A stretch of 26,409 nucleotides of DNA from Mogibacterium sp. (lineage in GTDB: Bacteria; Bacillota; Clostridia; Peptostreptococcales; Anaerovoracaceae). Position numbers and translations under genes: made by a program. The first letter of the stretch is position 1. The number at the start of each line of letters is the position of its first letter. The notes beneath the pieces are model-generated. The model saw nothing but the letters and a program-made list of their open reading frames with translations. It ran no database searches and was not told the origin of the DNA. This document shows positions 1 through 7,753 of the stretch, piece after piece. The stretch lies in assembly GCA_021442505.1 (NCBI GenBank), contig JABUTC010000001.1, positions 1-26,409 of the forward strand. Direction: 5' to 3'.

Positions 1-5
1 AAATA

Positions 6-11
6 TCCTTT
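6..11 (-). promoter_or_regulatory. Possible Shine-Dalgarno for a gene just beyond the left edge
   Basis: Just after the large fibre's stop the minus strand reads AAAGGA, then TATTT to the edge, a spacing that would suit a start codon immediately outside the window. The operon therefore probably continues to the left. Weak evidence: six bases only. Confidence 0.3.
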
Positions 12-3000
12 CTAATTAACGTAATATACCGTTGCATTTGGAGCACCCCACTTGTCTGGGGTGTCATAGCCAGAAGGCCATAGATTTTCAACTTCTTTTG
101 GAAGGGTTATTGACTTCAAACCGGTACAACAATCGTTCGTAGGTCCAAATATAGGACCTAGTTCATTTATATTGTTTGGTGTAGAGTCTGACGGCAAATT
201 CCATTTAATAAAAGACTTACCAAGTTGATTTAGAGTCTCTCCATCGTCCGTAAACTTCCAAGATCGGAAGGATATAGCTTCTAAGGATGTGCATCCTTTA
301 AACATACCGTTTACCCAACGTAGAGAATTTGTATCCCAGTTTTCTATGCCGTCGATCTTAGTTAACTTACTTTGTCCTTCGCACATACAAATCGTATTGT
401 AAAGATTTTCAGTTGAATTGAAATCTAGATCGAGCTCTTCGAGTTTAACTACATTCCCTGATTGAGTTGAATAGTTTTGGAATGCTCTATTTAGAGAGCT
501 AATAAGCCTTCCTCCTGGAGTACCCTTTATAGATCTTACATAACGGAAATCTACGCCTGTTGGAAGTTTTCCAGCAAACCAAGAGTAATTATGCACTGGA
601 ATATTGTCGTTCCAAACTATTGACGTTGGAGATTTGCTAGATGTATAAATATTCGGTTGATTCATCCATCTAGGCCAAGCAGCACTGTCCCAACCAAAAC
701 CAGATCCATTAGGACTGCTTCCTACCGCCATATTCCAAAGATCTGAATACCACCAAATAGATTGATATTTTGTAAATTTATCATAATCATCTTTGTATCC
801 GCCGTATATAGCTATAGGATAGTGGGTTGATGTTATAGAACTTTCAGGAAAGTCCCAACTAAATTCCATAACTCTATCGTTAAACAGCACCGCATATGGT
901 CTCCAATAACGAAAGTCTGGAAATTCAGATGTGTCGTTGGCATTATACGGATAATCAGTTCCAGCTCCGAAATATATATTAGCTGATTCAGCTCCCCATG
1001 GGTACTGATTTGCTACTTCTGGATTGTTTTTACATCTACCAGAAATATAGATAGAAGTAATTCCAGAATCAGAAAAAGCATTGTCTGAAATATAAGGAAT
1101 TTTCTTATCTGAAGAATCTACAGAATATTTATTCCTGCCTTTACCGATAAATATAGCTCTGTCTTCATGCTGCTTGCCTAATGTGAATACTAATGATCCT
1201 CTTCCCGGAAGGTTATTTCCGCTCGATCCAGGTACAGTCGGTACAAATTTAACAATTCCTGTTTCCTCATAAGGAGTTGTGCTAGAAGATCTATATATAG
1301 AATTGCATTGGAATTTATATTCGTCTCCTTCGCTTACGATATCACCGTCATAAGAAACTGCAAGCCATCTAAAAGATCCATAAGGTGTGAACCCCTCTTG
1401 CATGGTCGAACGTTGCATTTCAGCTTCATATTCTATATGAGAATATTCACCAAGACGATTATATACACCAAACATAGGACTACCATCATATTGATGGAAT
1501 CTGAAATTTCCTGGAAGATTATTTGATGTACAGGTGTTTGAAAATATTTGTAGATTACCAAATAAACGAACCAAAGCACCATATTGCGTTAAAACGGTCC
1601 AAGTCGTCAAACCTATACCATAATTTCCACTTGTTTCATGATTATGATGTATTCTAGGAAAATGAATTCTATCAGATAGATCCTTATTGCCAAGATCGTA
1701 ATGCATATTATAGATGCCCGCATCATATCCAAATACACTATGCGATTTAGCTTTATTTTGGTAAATATCCACGTCCCCAGAAACCTCAAGCCAACAATGG
1801 TCTAACGTTTGGCAAAATACTCCGCCAGTGTCGCCAGCTTCATTATGATGGATTTTAATACCTTGACTAGACGACAAATTCTTATCGTATTTGAGTCTAA
1901 CGTACGTACCCGACTTAGCAGAATTATTATAATAGCTAAAACCAACCACTCCGCCGTGCCCAGCTTTATTATTATAAAACTCACCGCCATAAATATCATA
2001 GTAAGTATCGTATGCTCTTTCAAGAGGTTTTTCTATTCCTAGAAAGCCTCCTCGGGAATTAGTATTATTACCATTATAGATTTTTATTTCGTTATTATAA
2101 TACTTACCACCATAAATTTCTAAACGATGGCCTGCTCTAGCTAACCAAAATGCGCCAGCTCCATTGGAAGGATTATCATCCCCTACGAGAGTGATGGCTC
2201 CACCAAGATGCATTCCAATATTTCCGAAATCATTATAATTTATACAATCATGAATTTTGCATCCTTCGTGAAGCAACAAAACGCTATGCCCATCCAGACA
2301 CGCAAACCCGCCAGAATTCGATGCATAGCAGTGATGAATATCCGCGTTCCATACATCGATTCTAGCTAAAGATCCATTCACGGAATATAAAGCACCCCAA
2401 TAGGGCATATGATATAGACTAATAGATTTAGTTCCAAGATTATAAATCTCTGGACCAGGAGTCTCTGTATCCTTCCATTTACCTAAAGAAAGTCTACAAT
2501 ATGAATACGATTTCTGAAAAGAAGCGAGCGTTCCCCTTGCGTACCAAATGCTATTTTGATCTGTAGTATGCCACCCACCTTCGTTATAAATCTTTCCAGA
2601 TTCATACTGAATAACATGGTTTGGCTTATTAAAACAAAATATAGAATGCATCAGTCCATTGTTCACAAAGGACTGACAATCATTATCATGAATGTCGCAA
2701 TCACGGAATATCCATTCAGAACTTCCGCTACCACAACTATCGCTTCCACAATAAAACTCTGGCCAAGCTCCATTACCATAATTTCCAGTAAATTCTATAT
2801 TCTCAAATAAAACATTAGCTATCGAATCAGTCCACAATATAGAATGATACCCTTTAGTGACTCTTCCTTTCAAATCCGCAGAAGATTTAAAGATAATACT
2901 TCCCTTCGATGCAGGACTGATTACAATACCTACCGCATGTGCACCTCTCTGGCCATCAGATGTGTTATTACAATCCCAAATACATCCATTGAGATCATAC

Positions 3001-3512
3001 TCAGTAATCGTATCTTTGTGATAAGCCAATAAGGCTCCTTCGGCGAAATTAGTATTTGGTTCATAAGCATACGCATAAGTCAACCGAGTCGATTCTGTTG
3101 ATTTTGGGAATTTTATTAAATAACGATATCCTTGTTTATCCTCTTTGTTTTGGTCAAGCAACCATCGATTAGCTTGCCCAGAATTATCGCCCATTTTCTC
3201 GAAATAATTAATCGAAATATAATCTCCATCGTTGAGATATCGTTTAGTTCCAATAATATACTTCGCGCTGCTCCACACAGCTTGAAATATAAACACTGTA
3301 GATTCAACATCCGTCAAATCAGCAGTAGCTCCAGGAGCATACGTCTGGCCATCATAACTCCATCCTTCGAATTTATAATTTTCATTGAAAAATGGGTCTT
3401 TTAGGTTTGCCAGCTGAGTTGGCATGGTAAATATCTTGTTTTGCTGGACTTTACGCTCTGGAAATACACCGGAGGTTTTTGCACCAGTAAAATCTGCTAC
3501 ATAATTAGCCAT
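12..3512 (-). CDS. Large tail fibre: InlB repeat, Pmp-like beta-helix, LRR and DUF285 caps
   Basis: This 1166-residue protein is a probable receptor-binding fibre. Residues 15-80 are an InlB B-repeat (GW at 50-51, APG at 59-61, W80). Residues about 150-665 form a right-handed beta-helix with tandem motifs like those of chlamydial Pmp adhesins: (I/F)(H/Y).N followed by GG, for example ADIHHCYASNSGG, GGAITLVG, GGEFYNNKAGHGG, IKIHHNEAGDTGG, VDIYQNKAK, PRIHHNHETSGN. A beta-rich middle follows, then an LRR-like segment ending in the cap YPWGAESANIYF (W839). The C-terminal 200 residues are DUF285-like (VNGMFKGCTSLEAISF), ending in a variant cap KWGAPNATVYY (W1155). It has no signal peptide, no enzyme motif and several Cys residues. 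AAGGAG precedes ATG 3512. Adhesin-type surface binding is inferred. Confidence 0.75.
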   Translation of the reverse strand: MANYVADFTGAKTSGVFPERKVQQNKIFTMPTQLANLKDPFFNENYKFEGWSYDGQTYAPGATADLTDVESTVFIFQAVWSSAKYIIGTKRYLNDGDYISINYFEKMGDNSGQANRWLLDQNKEDKQGYRYLIKFPKSTESTRLTYAYAYEPNTNFAEGALLAYHKDTITEYDLNGCIWDCNNTSDGQRGAHAVGIVISPASKGSIIFKSSADLKGRVTKGYHSILWTDSIANVLFENIEFTGNYGNGAWPEFYCGSDSCGSGSSEWIFRDCDIHDNDCQSFVNNGLMHSIFCFNKPNHVIQYESGKIYNEGGWHTTDQNSIWYARGTLASFQKSYSYCRLSLGKWKDTETPGPEIYNLGTKSISLYHMPYWGALYSVNGSLARIDVWNADIHHCYASNSGGFACLDGHSVLLLHEGCKIHDCINYNDFGNIGMHLGGAITLVGDDNPSNGAGAFWLARAGHRLEIYGGKYYNNEIKIYNGNNTNSRGGFLGIEKPLERAYDTYYDIYGGEFYNNKAGHGGVVGFSYYNNSAKSGTYVRLKYDKNLSSSQGIKIHHNEAGDTGGVFCQTLDHCWLEVSGDVDIYQNKAKSHSVFGYDAGIYNMHYDLGNKDLSDRIHFPRIHHNHETSGNYGIGLTTWTVLTQYGALVRLFGNLQIFSNTCTSNNLPGNFRFHQYDGSPMFGVYNRLGEYSHIEYEAEMQRSTMQEGFTPYGSFRWLAVSYDGDIVSEGDEYKFQCNSIYRSSSTTPYEETGIVKFVPTVPGSSGNNLPGRGSLVFTLGKQHEDRAIFIGKGRNKYSVDSSDKKIPYISDNAFSDSGITSIYISGRCKNNPEVANQYPWGAESANIYFGAGTDYPYNANDTSEFPDFRYWRPYAVLFNDRVMEFSWDFPESSITSTHYPIAIYGGYKDDYDKFTKYQSIWWYSDLWNMAVGSSPNGSGFGWDSAAWPRWMNQPNIYTSSKSPTSIVWNDNIPVHNYSWFAGKLPTGVDFRYVRSIKGTPGGRLISSLNRAFQNYSTQSGNVVKLEELDLDFNSTENLYNTICMCEGQSKLTKIDGIENWDTNSLRWVNGMFKGCTSLEAISFRSWKFTDDGETLNQLGKSFIKWNLPSDSTPNNINELGPIFGPTNDCCTGLKSITLPKEVENLWPSGYDTPDKWGAPNATVYYVN
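970..1004 (-). repeat. PWGA cap motif in the large fibre (internal copy)
   Basis: Codons around W839 encode YPWGAESANIYF, closing an LRR-like segment. It is one of five such caps in the window; the others contain W1155 of this gene (near 12-53), W233 of the InlB fibre (near 4842), W181 of the DUF285 fibre (near 6501) and W751 of the hub-like gene (near 7807). Confidence 0.75.
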
Positions 3513-3521
3513 ATCAACTCC

Positions 3522-4619
3522 TTAGTTAAATACTCCATCAAAAGCATTATCCTCAATTCGATCTATAACAGGAAAGAATATCTCTCGAGCCTTTGGATAA
3601 ATAGTAGTTTCTCCTTCGCAAGAGCACTTTCCAATCTCAAACTTACCTAAATTCTTTGAGTCAGAAAATGCGTATTGACCAAGCTCTTTAAGCTTCCAAA
3701 AATAATTGTGATTGTAGTACAAAGAATTAGTAGTCCAAATAGGATATACATAATCGAGTTTGTCACACCCGCTTAAGGCAGAATCTCCAATATACTCAAC
3801 ATTCGCCAAATATCGATCTACAAACTTATCACAATTTAGAAAAGTTCCATCGCCAATATACTGTAATGGAGAATCGCTACCAAATTTTTCATTCTCATTA
3901 GTTCTTGCATCTAATACTCCAGTAATAGTTTCCAAATTTATACAATTCTCAAACGGAGACATTGTATTAGATTCTAAAACCTTTAATTTCGGAGCCACAA
4001 CTTCCTTTAGAGAAGTACAAGAATTAAATGCTCCTGAGTGAATTGTGGTTGTCTCGTTCAAATATACAAACTCTATTGAAGAACAATGATTAAACATCTG
4101 TTTTGGAATCTCGGTTTCCTTTTCGAGATGAATCCCGATGGATTCGGCAGTACCGACATGCTTTAAATTTGTACATCCATTAAACTGCAGACCATCTTGA
4201 TCAAATATAACGTCCGCAGCCAGTATAACCCTCTCGAGAGAACTGCATTCAGAAAATGCACGATCTCCAACTTTTTTAGCATTTGGAAAATTCGCAGTAG
4301 GTCCGAAAGATATACATCCCCAGAAACACTTATCGCCAATTTCTTTAATCTGAACGCAATCCACAGATTCTAACTGCGTACAATCCGCAAAGACAGAAGT
4401 TCCAAGCTTGGTAATAAGCTCGTCGTCTTTAAAATGTTGAATTGTTCCAGATATAATCTTTCCAAGAGCTTCCGTATCGAAAGTTCCGTTAATGATCTGC
4501 CCTGTAGAGTCTGTGGCAGAAGTATTCTGAGCCAAATATGCTTTTGAAACCGTTTGGCTTCGAATATCCATAATTACTTTACCATGTTCAGTGGTAAATT
4601 TAGCTACAGTTTCTGCCAT
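3522..4619 (-). CDS. BspA-type leucine-rich repeat tail protein
   Basis: Residues 22-47 (TVSKAYLAQNTSATDSTGQI...) form the same small module as in the upstream gene. Most of the rest of the 365-residue product is a solenoid of about ten BspA/LRR_5 repeats of 22-30 residues: SVFADCTQLESV, KCFWGCISF, RAFSECSSLERV, LQFNGCTNLKHV, QMFNHCSSIEFV, GAFNSCTSLKEV, SPFENCINLETI, GTFLNCDKFV, SALSGCDKLDYV, YAFSDSKNLGKF. A Cys follows the Phe in nearly every unit. BspA-type LRRs bind host proteins or glycans in bacterial adhesins; in a phage tail they probably bind the host surface (inference). I chose ATG 4619, with AAGGAG (4626-4631) six bases upstream; ATG 4640 lies within the upstream gene and has no SD. 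No PWGA cap is present. Confidence 0.78.
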   Translation of the reverse strand: MAETVAKFTTEHGKVIMDIRSQTVSKAYLAQNTSATDSTGQIINGTFDTEALGKIISGTIQHFKDDELITKLGTSVFADCTQLESVDCVQIKEIGDKCFWGCISFGPTANFPNAKKVGDRAFSECSSLERVILAADVIFDQDGLQFNGCTNLKHVGTAESIGIHLEKETEIPKQMFNHCSSIEFVYLNETTTIHSGAFNSCTSLKEVVAPKLKVLESNTMSPFENCINLETITGVLDARTNENEKFGSDSPLQYIGDGTFLNCDKFVDRYLANVEYIGDSALSGCDKLDYVYPIWTTNSLYYNHNYFWKLKELGQYAFSDSKNLGKFEIGKCSCEGETTIYPKAREIFFPVIDRIEDNAFDGVFN

Positions 4620-4625
4620 AATATG

Positions 4626-4631
4626 CTCCTT
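4626..4631 (-). promoter_or_regulatory. Shine-Dalgarno AAGGAG deciding the start at 4619
   Basis: The minus strand reads AAGGAG, then CATATT, then ATG 4619 (MAETVAKF). The alternative ATG at 4640 lies 5' of this SD and inside the upstream gene's end, so the shorter start is preferred. Confidence 0.75.
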
Positions 4632-5538
4632 ATACATCATCGCAAGCGATGTTAATTGTCAAACCACCAGCTTCGTTCTCGATTTCTACATATGGAATTG
4701 GTTCTACAGTAATATCGTCGCTACACATCTTTCCTTCGGTTTCTAAATCTATATCGGTAGGCATTGGGAATACGTCGTATGGCCCATCATAATATTCAGC
4801 CGAACCACTATAATGCAGCACAACCGTTGCATCTGCACCCCAAGGAGATCCGTCGGATCCTGGGATAGCAGGCTCAGGCCATGGAATCCAAATGTCAGTT
4901 AAGGTATCACATCCAACAAAAGCCCAAGAATCTATATCAATTTTGCTAGATCCTTCGGGCAATTCCATATGGATTTCCTTTAGTCCAACTAATCCATCTA
5001 TAGCATACGCTTTTATCGAAGCTTCTTGAATTGTTAGCGAATTAATAGTATTAGGATTTCGTTCGATATAATCTATGTAAGTTTGCACATCCATAGATCC
5101 GCCGATCTTAATACCTGTTCGATCGTATGCCGTTTTGTCTTGTGCAAGTGTTTCTTTGGTAACCGTCAAGGGTCTAAGATCTATAGGATTTCCATCAGGA
5201 TAAATGTAATCTCCATATACAGGAATTCTCGTATCAGGATCAAATCCTATAAGTTCTCTTCTTGGAAAGCTGACCATATTATACACTTGCCATTTGGGCA
5301 AGAAACTTGTGTCTTTAGTCAGATTAAAAGAATCTCCAGGTTGATACAATTCTGTATCTTCTGAAGAATCATACCATCCGAGAAAAGCATATGGATAGTG
5401 CGAAATGTTCCATGGGTCTTCGTCCGTAGACAACGGAAGAATGTAGTCACCCGCTGGAACATCTTTAGTAGCACCATCATATGGAAGGCGTCCGGATTCA
5501 TCTAAATATCCGTTAAAAGCAAAGTTTACTTTTGGCAT
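4630..5538 (-). CDS. Tail fibre protein with InlB B-repeat, TG..I.G module and LRR-like cap
   Basis: The 302-residue protein begins with an InlB B-repeat (residues 1-84: GW at 54-55, QPG at 66-68, W at 83). Next comes VTKETLAQDKTAYDRTGIKI (125-144), a small module shared with the next gene, then an LRR-like segment (TIQEASIKAYAIDGLVGLKE, IDIDSWAFVGCDTLTDIWIP; a BspA-type repeat with F.GC.TL) and the cap PWGADATVVLHY (W233). The end has short strands (DITVEPIPYVEIENEAGG). These are all extracellular adhesin-type modules, so a host-recognition part of the tail tip is likely. GGAGG lies six bases before ATG 5538, which shares its A with the upstream TAA. Confidence 0.72.
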   Translation of the reverse strand: MPKVNFAFNGYLDESGRLPYDGATKDVPAGDYILPLSTDEDPWNISHYPYAFLGWYDSSEDTELYQPGDSFNLTKDTSFLPKWQVYNMVSFPRRELIGFDPDTRIPVYGDYIYPDGNPIDLRPLTVTKETLAQDKTAYDRTGIKIGGSMDVQTYIDYIERNPNTINSLTIQEASIKAYAIDGLVGLKEIHMELPEGSSKIDIDSWAFVGCDTLTDIWIPWPEPAIPGSDGSPWGADATVVLHYSGSAEYYDGPYDVFPMPTDIDLETEGKMCSDDITVEPIPYVEIENEAGGLTINIACDDV

Positions 5539-5822
5539 TAGTGCCCTCCTTCATATGTATCCTTTATCTCATACCACGTACTTAACTCGGTTTTATCAAT
5601 ATCTTTGATTTTGTAAAAATGTTCATTGTCGTTAGTAAGCAAATATCCATCTGAAGCAACCAAACGATACCAAGCATTCTTATAATCAACCATAGGCCCT
5701 GGTTTTTCAGTGGTCACTACTAGATAGCCATCCTTCATGTATTTGTACAATTGAAGAACTTCAAAGTTTTTTTCCATTTTGAATGTTTTTTGCGATTTAG
5801 CAATTTCATTCCGCAAGCTCAT
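5538..5822 (-). CDS. Small tail protein repeating a module of its neighbour
   Basis: The 94-residue product starts MSLRNEIAKSQKTFKMEKNF. Its residues 50-88 (AWYRLVASDGYLLTNDNEHF, FYKIKDIDKTELSTWYEIKD) match residues 259-302 of the upstream gene's product: WYR, then GY.L..D, Y.I...ID and WY....D at similar spacing. No known family came to mind for the unit. It may be a detached copy of that module acting as a fibre accessory or chaperone (inference). I chose ATG 5822, since GGAGGT (5828-5833) lies five bases before it, while ATG 5840 has no SD. It overlaps the upstream gene by 17 bases and its TAA shares a base with the next ATG (TAATG). Confidence 0.65.
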   Translation of the reverse strand: MSLRNEIAKSQKTFKMEKNFEVLQLYKYMKDGYLVVTTEKPGPMVDYKNAWYRLVASDGYLLTNDNEHFYKIKDIDKTELSTWYEIKDTYEGGH

Positions 5823-7041
5823 CGAGGACCTCCACTTCATGACCAGTCTGTTGATACTGAATAGGATTCAGCCACACACCAGACTTTGGTTTTAAGAATT
5901 GTTGCGCTTCGAACATCGGAACTCGTGGAACAGCTGAGTATGGAATGCCAACTCCTTCTCCTTGAGTATCAGAGATGTCGCAAACGTATCCAGTTCCGTA
6001 TTCATTTGCTACTGGATCGAACTTAATCGGCTTAACGGTAACGCTAGATAGAACTTTATACTCGTCAGGCTTCTTAACGTATTTGTGATTGCAACTTCCT
6101 TGCACTTCGATCGCAATTTCGCCCGACCCACCACTGTCAGTATACCATAGATTTGGATTTGGTGTATCGATTACGGAGGCAATTAGATAAAGTTGCTCTC
6201 CTGTTTCAGGATCTATGACATCATGAACCAGAATGTAGCCTTCCTTTGCGTAAATACGATACCAATTTCCTCTGAAACCTTGTACTGGTTGAGTCATTGG
6301 CATAATTTCCATTTCGCCAGTTTCTGGATCTTCTTGCCTCTGAACTATTGCTTCTACACGATTAAGATCTTCATTAAACGAATACTCAACTTCGAAATAA
6401 TCGATATTATCGTCTGGCTCTATAAGCTGTTGAGCTTCTGGAATCTCTGGTGGATCTACTTCACCCCAAGGATAATATACGTTTGTCTTCAAAGCGCCCC
6501 ATGGTGCTCCAGTAACATATAATTCTGGTCCAGGAAGCAAAGCAGTGGCTTCGTCATACTTGAAAGGAACGTATAAATCCTTAATATCCCAGCATCCTTC
6601 AAGCAAACCTTTATTAAGAGTCCAACTAAGCTTAGCATTGTAGTTTGTAGGCTCCCAACTAGATATATCAAGTTCTGCTGTAGGATCAGTTCTATAATTT
6701 CTAACCAAATTACCAAACGCATCTCTAAACATAGAGGCCACTGAGGTAGCATTAATGGTTTTAAAATTAAGAGCTTCTAATACATCGTGAATGTTACTCG
6801 CGATTGGAGGTTCAGACTTAGTCAAGTCTATCTGATCAAACCAATATGCGGCTGCTCTAGGCTCTACTGTTCCTTCGAAAACGATGCGATCAATAAACTC
6901 TCGCTCGTTATGCCAAGGAACCTCTGAGGCAGACATGTATTCTTTGGTAAGCCATTCTCCTCCATACAATACTGGATATTCTGGTTCAGGCTTATTTACT
7001 CGATTACTATTGCCTGCTTTGGTTCTTTTTTCTTTAGCCAT
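5806..7041 (-). CDS. Tail fibre protein with DUF285-like region, PWGA cap and C-terminal strand modules
   Basis: The 411-residue protein has a basic N-terminus (MAKEKRTKAGNSNRVNK), then a DUF285-like region at about 66-175 (AAYWFDQID, TSVASMFRDAFGN, AELDISSWEPTNYN, KGLLEGCWDIKDLYVPF) ending in the cap GAPWGALKTNVYY (W181). The middle (about 200-310) carries the module NWYRIYAKEGY ... LWYTD (259-302), which the next gene repeats. The end (about 310-411) has a beta stretch YKVLSSVTVKPIKF and an unrecognised C-terminal segment with PYSAVPRVPMFEAQQFLKPK. No enzyme motif is seen. GGAGGAG lies four bases before ATG 7041, inside the upstream gene. A receptor-binding or fibre role is inferred from position and adhesin-like modules. 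Confidence 0.65.
   Translation of the reverse strand: MAKEKRTKAGNSNRVNKPEPEYPVLYGGEWLTKEYMSASEVPWHNEREFIDRIVFEGTVEPRAAAYWFDQIDLTKSEPPIASNIHDVLEALNFKTINATSVASMFRDAFGNLVRNYRTDPTAELDISSWEPTNYNAKLSWTLNKGLLEGCWDIKDLYVPFKYDEATALLPGPELYVTGAPWGALKTNVYYPWGEVDPPEIPEAQQLIEPDDNIDYFEVEYSFNEDLNRVEAIVQRQEDPETGEMEIMPMTQPVQGFRGNWYRIYAKEGYILVHDVIDPETGEQLYLIASVIDTPNPNLWYTDSGGSGEIAIEVQGSCNHKYVKKPDEYKVLSSVTVKPIKFDPVANEYGTGYVCDISDTQGEGVGIPYSAVPRVPMFEAQQFLKPKSGVWLNPIQYQQTGHEVEVLDELAE
5828..5833 (-). promoter_or_regulatory. Shine-Dalgarno GGAGGT deciding the start at 5822
   Basis: The minus strand reads GGAGGT, then CCTCG, then ATG 5822. The first in-frame ATG (5840) lacks a comparable site, so the protein is six residues shorter than the longest frame. 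Confidence 0.7.
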
Positions 7042-7751
7042 GGTTCTCCTCCGAAATATAAATAGAATGGATTCTTAGGAGCTTTTATTGGAGAATATAT
7101 AACTTCATTTCTCATATTAATACGGTTACATTTCAAACTAAAATCTTGCTTTTCAGCAGATCGATTTTTCACGCTTCCGCATAATACAATTTCTTTCTTT
7201 TTAGTAAAACCAAGAAATATGAATTTTGTGATTTCCCCATTAACCCTAAAATATGTGTAATCACCTGGATGTAAATCGCGATACCTAGAATATTCCAAAT
7301 GATTAAGCGCCTCATCAACCGAAATATAGCTTTGTCTATGCAGCTTTAGAACGTTCTCTATCTTTTCTCCTTCATATATGCCCATCAATGACATATAGTC
7401 TTTAGAATATACAGATTCATCCTGTGCAACTCGAATAACAAAACTTTCTGTCTTATTTACCTGTAAAACCAACACTCGAGCGCCGATTACAACGTTCTGC
7501 AAATATGGTTGTAAATATGCTAAATATTCACTAGAATCCGTCGCTCCGCTAACTCTAACCCATACCGTTCCAGGTTCGCAAACTCTAGGCAAATATTGAC
7601 CTGAATGTTCTGGATCAGGATCTCGATCGCTTGTTGCGGTGATTAATCCCCAGAAATAACGGGGGTATGGTTCTTTCTTATTTTGGAATAGTATTTTTCC
7701 AAGTCTTTGATAAAGATTATACTCATTTGGTTTAATCTCGGTATTGTCCAT
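6996..7751 (-). CDS. Tail tip protein of unknown function
   Basis: I do not recognise this 251-residue protein. It begins MDNTEIKPNEYNLYQRLGKI, without a signal peptide or membrane segment. A beta-rich middle (VWVRVSGATDSSEYLAYLQP, VVIGARVLVLQVNKTESFVI) could be an OB-like or similar small barrel, and a later portion (LHPGDYTYFRVNGEITKFIF and EIVLCGSVKNRSAE) is also strand-rich. The end is basic (WLKKKEPKQAIVIE). It sits between the hub-like gene and the fibre genes, so a baseplate or hub accessory role (for example a small central spike or adaptor) is the reasonable inference. AAGGAGAT lies five bases before the start. Its last 46 bases overlap the next gene in another frame, and its Gly-Gly-Glu codons carry that gene's SD. 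Confidence 0.6.
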   Translation of the reverse strand: MDNTEIKPNEYNLYQRLGKILFQNKKEPYPRYFWGLITATSDRDPDPEHSGQYLPRVCEPGTVWVRVSGATDSSEYLAYLQPYLQNVVIGARVLVLQVNKTESFVIRVAQDESVYSKDYMSLMGIYEGEKIENVLKLHRQSYISVDEALNHLEYSRYRDLHPGDYTYFRVNGEITKFIFLGFTKKKEIVLCGSVKNRSAEKQDFSLKCNRINMRNEVIYSPIKAPKNPFYLYFGGEPWLKKKEPKQAIVIE

Positions 7752-7753
7752 TA

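Noticed and set aside
1809..3404. Several plus-strand open frames of 60-90 codons across the large fibre
   Set aside because: All are antisense to a gene with clear domains, lack convincing SD sites and encode no recognisable product.
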